Assembly (NCBI GenBank): GCA_002746335.1
Contig: NVWW01000024.1
Span: 4,658-40,245, forward strand
DNA length: 35,588 bases
Direction: 5' to 3'
Source: Flavobacteriales bacterium
GTDB lineage: Bacteria > Bacteroidota > Bacteroidia > Flavobacteriales_H > GCA-2746335
A program made the position numbers and the translations under genes. Below, piece after piece: positions 23,251 to 29,887 of this stretch. The notes under the pieces are model-generated. The model saw only the letters and a list, made by a program, of their open reading frames with translations, made no database searches and was not told where the DNA came from. How positions within the stretch are numbered: the stretch's first letter is position 1; each line of letters starts with the position of its first letter.

Positions 23251-24576
23251 ATGAACAAAACCTTACTCATCATAAAACGCGAATTTCTCACGCGAGTGAA
23301 GAAAAAATCGTTTATCGTGATGACGATTTTAGGCCCTTTGCTAATTGCAGGATTGATGATTGCCGTCATCTGGTTCGGCATGAAAGAATCAGACCAGCAA
23401 TTCGTGCTGGTGGTTGACGATACAAACCCTGTTTTTTCTGAACTGAAAAGCAGTGCCAGTATCAAATTTGAGTATTCAGACATGTCGCTGGAGCAGGCGC
23501 AAAACATCTTTTACGAATCCGATTATACCAGTATACTTTACATCCCCGAAAACATTTTGAGCGCAAATACTGCGAAACTTTATTTCAAAAAACAGCCGGG
23601 TGTAATCACAATAAAAAGTGTTGAAAATCAAGTGGAAAACATTATTGAGGAGCAAAAATTACTGCTTTACAATGTGGACCGCGAGACATACGATAAAATC
23701 AATACCGACTTCATTCTCGATCCTTTTAAATTGGAAAAATCAGGCAAGCAAGAAGCTGTTGACAGCAGCAAAGCATGGGTAGGTTTTGGTTTTGGATTGC
23801 TGATTTACATGTTCATTTTTCTGTATGGTGTGCAGGTGATGCGCGGTGTCATCGAAGAAAAAACCAGCCGCATCATCGAAGTAATTATCTCATCGGTGAA
23901 ACCCTTTCAATTAATGCTCGGAAAAATTATTGGCGTTGCGATGGTAGGGCTAACACAATTTTTGCTTTGGGTGATTTTGACTATCACGATAGTAACTGCT
24001 GCTCAGGTTTTCTTTTTTACTGATATGATGGACCCCGCAGTGCAAGCGCAAATGACTACTGAAATGATGGAACAAATGCAGCAGTCAAAAAGCGCACAAT
24101 TTAACTTAAATGATCCCAACAACATCGTGAACCGCACTGATTGGGGCGTGATGCTCGGTTTGTTTTTATTCTACTTTTTAGGCGGCTATCTGCTTTACAG
24201 TGCGATGTTTGCAGCTATTGGCGCAGCAGTTGACAACGAAACCGATTCGCAGCAATTCATCCTGCCTGTTTCCCTGCCGCTGATAATTGCCTATACCGTT
24301 TCCACTATGATTGTCAACAACCCCGAAGGGCCAGCCGCTTTTTGGTTCTCGATTATTCCGCTTACATCGCCTGTAGTCATGCTGGTGCGCGTAGCGATTG
24401 GCATTGGCGATGGTGGTGTTCCCTATTGGGAAGTGGGGCTGTCAATGGGGCTTTTGGTGATTGGATTTCTTCTCACCACTTGGCTTGCGGCCAAAATTTA
24501 CCGCACGGGCATTTTGATGTACGGCAAAAAAGTGAATTACAAGGAATTGTGGAAATGGCTGAGATACAGTAGTTGA
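23251..24576 (+). CDS. ABC-2 type permease, NatB-like
   Basis: 441 residues from ATG 23251. One N-terminal membrane helix (23-45), a large extracytoplasmic domain (about 50-170), and five more helices, with the ABC-2 motif MRGVIEEKTSRIIEVIISSVKPFQLMLGKI at 198-228. Partner of the upstream ATPase; together they form a NatAB-type exporter. A methionine- and glutamine-rich loop (about 262-285: MTTEMMEQMQQ) follows the third helix, an unusual but plausible variation. Confidence 0.92.
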   Translation: MNKTLLIIKREFLTRVKKKSFIVMTILGPLLIAGLMIAVIWFGMKESDQQFVLVVDDTNPVFSELKSSASIKFEYSDMSLEQAQNIFYESDYTSILYIPENILSANTAKLYFKKQPGVITIKSVENQVENIIEEQKLLLYNVDRETYDKINTDFILDPFKLEKSGKQEAVDSSKAWVGFGFGLLIYMFIFLYGVQVMRGVIEEKTSRIIEVIISSVKPFQLMLGKIIGVAMVGLTQFLLWVILTITIVTAAQVFFFTDMMDPAVQAQMTTEMMEQMQQSKSAQFNLNDPNNIVNRTDWGVMLGLFLFYFLGGYLLYSAMFAAIGAAVDNETDSQQFILPVSLPLIIAYTVSTMIVNNPEGPAAFWFSIIPLTSPVVMLVRVAIGIGDGGVPYWEVGLSMGLLVIGFLLTTWLAAKIYRTGILMYGKKVNYKELWKWLRYSS

Positions 24577-24651
24577 TGTACTAATTTATAATGTACAAAT
24601 GTACCTATGGCTTCATGCAATACAATCGACACATATGCTAATTGATACACC

Positions 24652-25575
24652 ATGCAAGTAGCAATAATTGATTGCGGTACCAATACCTTTAACCTGTTCA
24701 TTGCGGAAGTAAAAAATTCATCCTATCGGACAATTTTCAAAACCAAAATTCCAGTAAAGCTGGGCGAAGGTGCGATTGATCGAAATTTGATTGCTGAAGT
24801 TCCTTTTCAGCGGGGAATCGAAGCGCTGAAAACCCACAAAATAACCATCGAAAAATATAAAACAGAAAAGATTTTTGCCTTTGCAACATCTGCCATCCGT
24901 AGTGCAAAAAACGGCCTGGAATTTGTAAAAGTGGCAAAAAAAGAAACAGGTATTGACATCAACGTAATTGATGGAAATCGAGAAGCTGAGTTAATTTATT
25001 ATGGGGTGAAGCAGGCGTTATACATGGGAAAGGAAAAGTCATTAATTATGGACATTGGCGGGGGTAGCACCGAGTTCATCATTGCCAACAACAAAGAGAT
25101 TTTTTGGAAAAAAAGTTTCCAACTTGGCGTTTCACGCCTGCTTGAAAAATTCAAACCCAATGAACCCATCACCAAAAAGGAAATCGAAAAAGTGGAAAAT
25201 TATTTGGAGAAAGAAATCCAGCCGCTTTTAACTGCAATCAAAAAGCACTCCACGCAGTCGCTAGTTGGGGCATCGGGGTCATTTGATTCCATTGCCGAAA
25301 TGGTGGCGCATCGCTTTTACAAGTTACAACTTTTAAAAGGGCGCACTACTTTTGAATTCAAAATAAATGAAATGAAGGCAGTGCACGATGCGCTCATCAA
25401 ATCAACGTATGAAGAGCGTCTAAGGATGAAAGGGTTGGTGAAATACCGCGCAGACATGATTGTTTTGTCGAGCATTTTTGTTAACCTCGTTATCGAAAAA
25501 TTGAAAATAAAACGCATGCGCCTTTCCATTTTTGCGCTCAAAGAAGGTGTGCTTTGGGAAATTATGAATTCTTAA
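24652..25575 (+). CDS. Exopolyphosphatase / ppGpp phosphohydrolase, Ppx/GppA family
   Basis: 307 residues from ATG 24652. Actin-like ATPase-fold phosphatase: DCGTNTFNLFIAEV (phosphate-1), FATSAIRSAKNG, DIGGGSTEFI (phosphate-2) and GASGSFDS. The short, two-domain length fits the Bacteroidota type without the C-terminal HD domain. Likely removes terminal phosphates from polyphosphate or pppGpp in the cytoplasm; which of these cannot be told. Followed 22 bp later by the response regulator gene, possibly in one operon. Confidence 0.93.
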   Translation: MQVAIIDCGTNTFNLFIAEVKNSSYRTIFKTKIPVKLGEGAIDRNLIAEVPFQRGIEALKTHKITIEKYKTEKIFAFATSAIRSAKNGLEFVKVAKKETGIDINVIDGNREAELIYYGVKQALYMGKEKSLIMDIGGGSTEFIIANNKEIFWKKSFQLGVSRLLEKFKPNEPITKKEIEKVENYLEKEIQPLLTAIKKHSTQSLVGASGSFDSIAEMVAHRFYKLQLLKGRTTFEFKINEMKAVHDALIKSTYEERLRMKGLVKYRADMIVLSSIFVNLVIEKLKIKRMRLSIFALKEGVLWEIMNS

Positions 25576-25597
25576 TCCTAAAATTTAAATTCAAACC

Positions 25598-26767
25598 GTG
25601 GCAAATATTCTAATCATAGACGATGAACGCAGCATCCGCAACACGCTGCGCGATATTTTGGAGTACGAAAAATTCAAAATTGATGATGCCGAAGATGGTG
25701 CAACTGGGCTGGAATTACTTAAAAAGAACACCTACGATGTAGTGTTTTGCGACATCAAAATGCCCAAGATGGACGGCTTGGAAGTGTTGGAGAAAATGCA
25801 GGAAATGCCTTATGTGCCTGTGGTGATGATTTCTGGGCACGGTGTTATTGAAACTGCTGTGGATGCACTGAAAAAAGGAGCCTATGACTACTTGGAAAAG
25901 CCGCTCGATCTAAATCGTGTGCTGGTCACTATCCGCAATGCGATCGACAGTTCATCGAAAGAAAAAGAAATAAAAACGCTGAAACGAAAAGTTGACAAAC
26001 AACTCAACACCGAAATTGTTGGCGAGTCCTCAGCTATTCAGAATATAAAAATGATGATTGATCGTGTGGCTCCCACCGATGCGAGGGTTTTGATTACAGG
26101 AGAAAACGGCTCGGGAAAAGAACTCGTTGCTCGCCAATTGCACGAGAAGGGCGAGCGCGCAAACGGTCCGTTCGTAGAAGTAAACTGCGCTGCTATTCCT
26201 TCAGAATTGATTGAAAGTGAATTGTTTGGTCATGAAAGAGGAGCTTTTACTTCAGCGATCAAACAACGGATTGGGAAGTTTGAGCAAGCTAGTAATGGTA
26301 CGTTGTTTATGGATGAAATTGGCGACATGAGTGCATCGGCACAGGCAAAAGTGCTGCGGGCTTTGCAGGAAAACCGCATTACTCGTGTAGGGGGAGAAAA
26401 GGACATCAAAGTCAATCCCAGAGTAGTTGCCGCTACGAACAAAGATTTAAGGAAGGAAATTGAAAAAGGTAATTTCCGGGAAGATTTATACCATCGTTTA
26501 AGCGTGATCGTGCTGCATGTTCCTTCGCTGAATGAGCGAAAAGACGACATTCCTATTTTGACTGATTATTTTCTGAAACAAATTTGCGAACAGCACGGTA
26601 TGCTGCTGAAGGAATTCACCTCAGATGGCATCAAAGAGCTGCAAAATGTGAACTGGACAGGCAACATCCGAGAGTTGCGTAATATCATCGAAAGGTTAGT
26701 GATTCTCTGCGATAAAAAAATTGAAGGGAAAGATGTGAAGGCATTTGCGAATCCGGGTATAAGTTAA
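25598..26767 (+). CDS. Sigma-54-interacting response regulator, no Fis HTH
   Basis: 389 residues from a GTG at 25598. Receiver domain (1-120) with phospho-acceptor D52 (FCDIKMP), conserved DD at 8-9 and K in LEKPLD. AAA+ domain (140-370): GENGSGKE Walker A, GTLFMDEIGDM Walker B, and the sigma-54 loop, which reads GAFTSA in place of GAFTGA. The protein ends at about residue 389 (KAFANPGIS), just after the AAA+ C-terminal helices, without the Fis-type helix-turn-helix that NtrC proteins normally carry. No histidine kinase is adjacent. It may act from solution or be recruited through another protein. Confidence 0.93.
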   Translation: MANILIIDDERSIRNTLRDILEYEKFKIDDAEDGATGLELLKKNTYDVVFCDIKMPKMDGLEVLEKMQEMPYVPVVMISGHGVIETAVDALKKGAYDYLEKPLDLNRVLVTIRNAIDSSSKEKEIKTLKRKVDKQLNTEIVGESSAIQNIKMMIDRVAPTDARVLITGENGSGKELVARQLHEKGERANGPFVEVNCAAIPSELIESELFGHERGAFTSAIKQRIGKFEQASNGTLFMDEIGDMSASAQAKVLRALQENRITRVGGEKDIKVNPRVVAATNKDLRKEIEKGNFREDLYHRLSVIVLHVPSLNERKDDIPILTDYFLKQICEQHGMLLKEFTSDGIKELQNVNWTGNIRELRNIIERLVILCDKKIEGKDVKAFANPGIS

Positions 26768-26770
26768 AAA

Positions 26771-26859
26771 TACTACTAATTACTAATGAGCTCTCGCTCA
26801 ACACTTCCCTATTCTTTTCGGTTGCCATTCGTAATTTGCTTTGATTCGTAATTAGTAGT
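26771..26859. repeat. 89-bp element with 12-bp perfect terminal inverted repeats
   Basis: ACTACTAATTAC at 26771-26782 and its exact reverse complement GTAATTAGTAGT at 26848-26859, 65 bp apart, with two ATTCGTAAT-type direct repeats inside. It fills the space between the response regulator and the leucine-rich-repeat gene and may be a small MITE-like or REP-like element. Confidence 0.7.
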
Positions 26860-26902
26860 GAAATAGTTTTTACTTTTATCGGGAGAAATTTGCATAAAAC
26901 CC

Positions 26903-28519
26903 ATGTTTAGTTTGTTGAAAAAAGTTTGGCTTGTCTTTGTTTTAGCATGTTTCACATCAACTGTTACTGGGCAATATGATGACGATTCGCCTGTAACTCT
27001 CCTTTCGCCCGAAGTGCTTAAAAACCTTCCAGTTTACACCGATGTTGAAGACGCGCTTCGGGATGCCAACATGGTTTACAAGCTCGACCTTTCTAATAGA
27101 GGAATGGCTGATTTTCCGAGAGAAGTTTTCAAAATGCCAGAGTTGAGTGTGCTCATTCTCAATGGAAATTTAATTCGTGAAATCCCTTCTGAAATAAAAA
27201 AGCTGAAAAAACTGCAAGTGGTCAGTTTGACGCGTAATCGCCTGAATAAATTGCCGCCTGAATTTTACCAACTCACCAACTTAGTCGAGCTGAATTTGAA
27301 CTACAACCGTATCGAAACCATTTCCTCTGACATTGGCTATTTGTCAAAACTGCGTTGGTTAAAACTGGCGCACAACCGTCTCGACTCGTTGCCTGAAGAC
27401 ATTGGTTTTTTACCAGAGCTGGAAGAACTCACCCTCAACGACAACCGCTTGCCTGAAGTTTTTGAAGCCATCTATGGGCTTTCAAAGCTCAGGGTATTGC
27501 CATTGAACAATAATCGCATTACCATATTCCGCGGTGGTATTGCCGATTTGCAAAATCTCGAAGAATTGTATTTAGAAAACAACTTCATCTCTTCTTTGCC
27601 CGAAGATATTGGCGAATTGCAAAACTTAAAACGCCTTATTATCGATAATAATGAGTTAACCGATTTAAACAGCAATATCGGATACTTGAAAAATCTTGAA
27701 TACCTTTCAGTTAGAAACAATAAAATAAAAAACTTTCCAGACCTTGGCGAATGCGTGTCGTTACAAACGATTGATGCTTCGGATAACCTTATTGAAGATG
27801 TTGCGGGCGATATGAATGCTTTGGTATCGCTCGAAGCATTCTTTTTGGATAGTAGCAAAATGAAAATCATTCCCGAAACTATGCTGCAAGTGCAGAAAAA
27901 AGGTGTGCTAATTACGGGATTGAAAAATCCGGTTGATTTTGATGGCATTGAAGCTGAAATCAGTGATTCGATTTCTCCCTATTTTTATCAATCATTGATG
28001 AAAAAATACCTGAAAAACAGTGAATTCCTCAATGCGGAAGAATACAAGCATTTGTATTACGGCTATGTTTTTCAAGAGACATACAAACCCAATAAAAACC
28101 TCGGGCTGGAATATGCGTTTTATGAGGCTCTTTCTCATAATTTTACCGGTGAGGTGAGAAAATTTGGTAAGAAAATCATTCGGGATGACTTTTTCAACAT
28201 CAAAATCATTTACCACCTTTACAAAAGCTATGAAGGCACAAAAAAAACAGAGCACTACTTGATTTGGAAACACAAGTATTACGGACTTATCGAAGCCATA
28301 AAAGCCAGCGGTGATGGGCAAACCATAAAGTCAGCTTACAAGGTAATCAACACGCGAGATGAACAAGCTTTGCTAAAACAAATGGGCTTAAAAATAAGGA
28401 CGCAATCATTGCTGAACAATAAATTCGATATATTGATGCTCAAGCCCAACGAATTGGGCATCAGTATGTTCTATTTTGATGTTAGAAAACCGATGGAAAA
28501 ACTCGCGGAAAGGCTGTGA
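26903..28519 (+). CDS. Exported leucine-rich repeat protein
   Basis: 538 residues from ATG 26903. Residues 1-23 form a signal peptide (FVLACFTSTVTGQ). From about residue 55 to 330 there are some 12 leucine-rich repeats of about 23 residues (LxxLxLxxNxLxxLPxxI type: VLILNGNLIREIPSEI, EELYLENNFISSLPEDI). The C-terminal 200 residues are not repeats and look alpha/beta. No T9SS domain is visible, so it is likely periplasmic or anchored otherwise. LRR proteins bind protein partners; function unknown. Confidence 0.9.
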   Translation: MFSLLKKVWLVFVLACFTSTVTGQYDDDSPVTLLSPEVLKNLPVYTDVEDALRDANMVYKLDLSNRGMADFPREVFKMPELSVLILNGNLIREIPSEIKKLKKLQVVSLTRNRLNKLPPEFYQLTNLVELNLNYNRIETISSDIGYLSKLRWLKLAHNRLDSLPEDIGFLPELEELTLNDNRLPEVFEAIYGLSKLRVLPLNNNRITIFRGGIADLQNLEELYLENNFISSLPEDIGELQNLKRLIIDNNELTDLNSNIGYLKNLEYLSVRNNKIKNFPDLGECVSLQTIDASDNLIEDVAGDMNALVSLEAFFLDSSKMKIIPETMLQVQKKGVLITGLKNPVDFDGIEAEISDSISPYFYQSLMKKYLKNSEFLNAEEYKHLYYGYVFQETYKPNKNLGLEYAFYEALSHNFTGEVRKFGKKIIRDDFFNIKIIYHLYKSYEGTKKTEHYLIWKHKYYGLIEAIKASGDGQTIKSAYKVINTRDEQALLKQMGLKIRTQSLLNNKFDILMLKPNELGISMFYFDVRKPMEKLAERL

Positions 28520-28727
28520 TTTTTTTGCATTCTACTCAATATTCTTTTCATTTTTTTGTGCAACACACATTGGTAGTGTTGCAAAATAAACCTTGCATCT
28601 TCCCTAAAATGGTGCTTTCCGATAAGGTAATTTCTTCTTAAACTCCTTAAAAAAAAGCATTTCAAATAACTCTAACTCTGATTTTATAATTTACTGATAA
28701 TCAGAAATTAACATTTTTATGTTGGTA

Positions 28728-28754
28728 ATAACTTATTGATTTTGAATAAGTTAT
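28728..28754 (+). promoter_or_regulatory. 10-bp inverted repeat over the -33 box (possible operator)
   Basis: ATAACTTATT (28728-28737) and AATAAGTTAT (28745-28754), perfect complements with a 7-nt loop that contains the -33 TTTG of the promoter. A repressor binding here would block RNA polymerase. Confidence 0.5.
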
Positions 28755-28772
28755 ATTTTTTTCGTACTTTTG
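28742..28772 (+). promoter_or_regulatory. Strong Bacteroidota-type promoter
   Basis: TTG at 28742-28744, a 20-bp spacer and TACTTTTG at 28765-28772, a full match to TTG-N20-TAnnTTTG. It would drive the membrane-protein gene starting at 28844 with a leader of about 65 nt. Confidence 0.75.
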
Positions 28773-28843
28773 TCGAATATTTTTGCAACTTAATCGTGTA
28801 AATACACGTATTAATCTAAACAAAAATCTTAAAACATAATGTT

Positions 28844-29356
28844 ATGGCAACGTTAATAGATATTTTCTCGCATCATTACGCCCCGGTCATTATATTAGGA
28901 GGATTACTTTTATTTTTCATTGGTGCAGTTGGCCAGTGGATGCTTTATGAAAAATGCAATCAACGCGGCATTGCCAGTCTTGTTCCGGTGTGGAACGTGG
29001 CTGCCTTTATGAACATTGTAGGGCGTCCCGGATGGCATATGATTTATCTTTTAGTGCCGGTTTACAACATATACTTCGCCATTAAAATTTTCATGGAGCT
29101 GTGCTATTGTTTTAAACGAACCAAAGCAAAGGACTATTTTTTCATGTTGGCCCTTAATGGGTTTTTCGTATTGAATCTGGGATTCTCCGCTACTTCAAAA
29201 TATTATGGGCCTGTATATGAAGGCCCGATTAGAGACGAATGGCTGGTCGAACAGGAAAAAATAAGGGAGATGAAACTGAGAAAACAACGGATGGGCGGTC
29301 ACACGAGAGTGAGGCGAAATGCAACCTCCTATCAGGAAAAACCCTTAGTCGCTTAA
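28844..29356 (+). CDS. DUF5684-like small membrane protein
   Basis: 170 residues from ATG 28844. Three to four hydrophobic segments in residues 12-125 with the pattern RGIASLVPVWNVAAFMNIVGRPGWHM and LLVPVYNIYFAIKI, typical of DUF5684 and of the membrane part found before some Bacteroidota signal peptidases. The last 45 residues are charged and basic, probably cytoplasmic. Function unknown. Strong promoter and terminator make it a single-gene transcription unit. Confidence 0.75.
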   Translation: MATLIDIFSHHYAPVIILGGLLLFFIGAVGQWMLYEKCNQRGIASLVPVWNVAAFMNIVGRPGWHMIYLLVPVYNIYFAIKIFMELCYCFKRTKAKDYFFMLALNGFFVLNLGFSATSKYYGPVYEGPIRDEWLVEQEKIREMKLRKQRMGGHTRVRRNATSYQEKPLVA

Positions 29357-29365
29357 AAAACCCTT

Positions 29366-29389
29366 AGCCCTTTCGAGGGCTTTTTTTTT
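29366..29389 (+). terminator. Rho-independent terminator with UUCG loop
   Basis: AGCCCT (29366-29371), loop TTCG, AGGGCT (29376-29381), then nine T. UUCG tetraloops make very stable hairpins. Ends the transcript of the gene at 28844. Confidence 0.9.
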
Positions 29390-29402
29390 GCATCTTTATT
29401 CC

Positions 29403-29410
29403 TATCTTTG
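29403..29410 (+). promoter_or_regulatory. Candidate -7 element for lipoprotein gene
   Basis: TATCTTTG, a match to TAnnTTTG, 26 bp before the lipoprotein ATG and right after the preceding terminator. The -33 box would fall on the terminator hairpin and T-run. Confidence 0.55.
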
Positions 29411-29436
29411 CTTGCAACAAACTAAAAATCAAAGCC

Positions 29437-29880
29437 ATGAATTTTTTTAAAACACTATTATTATCAATTGGGGCAATGGTGTTTTTATCGGGATGTACAC
29501 TGAATTCACGCTCGTACAAAACGCCAAACCACCACGTAGAATTCAAGAAAGCTGATTTCGAATTCTCTTCTCCTCAATCGGCCGAAGCGAAGTCAGTAAC
29601 CATCGTGGGACTTGATTTTTCACGGCTTTTCAAAAAAGAAGTCGGAATGATAGATACTGAAGTTCCTACAAGTGGATTTTCGCTTTCATCTATTCCAATT
29701 ATCGGCAGCTTGTCAAAGCCTAACAGGGTGCATTCGTACGCACTGTATCAAATCATGTTGGAAAACCCCGGCTATGATGTGATTTTCTATCCCAGATATG
29801 AAGTAAAAAAGACAGGGATTCCATACATTTTCGAAACCACTATTGTGAAAGCCACAGCACGGTTAGGAAAATTGAAGTAG
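29437..29880 (+). CDS. Small lipoprotein of unknown function
   Basis: 147 residues from ATG 29437. Signal peptide with lipobox LSGC (cysteine at residue 20), so a lipid-anchored envelope protein. The rest is a compact domain ending YDVIFYPRYEVKK, then FETTIVKATARLGKLK, a pattern I associate with small Bacteroidota lipoproteins but cannot name. Convergent with alaS; only 7 bp separate the two stop codons. Confidence 0.8.
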   Translation: MNFFKTLLLSIGAMVFLSGCTLNSRSYKTPNHHVEFKKADFEFSSPQSAEAKSVTIVGLDFSRLFKKEVGMIDTEVPTSGFSLSSIPIIGSLSKPNRVHSYALYQIMLENPGYDVIFYPRYEVKKTGIPYIFETTIVKATARLGKLK

Positions 29881-29887
29881 AAGAATA

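Larger units (their letters stand above)
28520..28843. other. AT-rich regulatory intergenic region
   Basis: 324 bp without a gene. It holds an 8-bp hairpin TGCAACAC/GTGTTGCA (28559-28583) after the leucine-rich-repeat gene without a U-tract, palindromes at 28694-28704, 28728-28754 and 28795-28808, and a strong promoter at 28742-28772 for the membrane protein gene at 28844. Confidence 0.7.

Noticed and set aside
28559-28583. Hairpin TGCAACAC/GTGTTGCA as terminator of the leucine-rich-repeat gene.
   Set aside because: Stem is moderate and there is no T-run after it; kept only as part of the region description.
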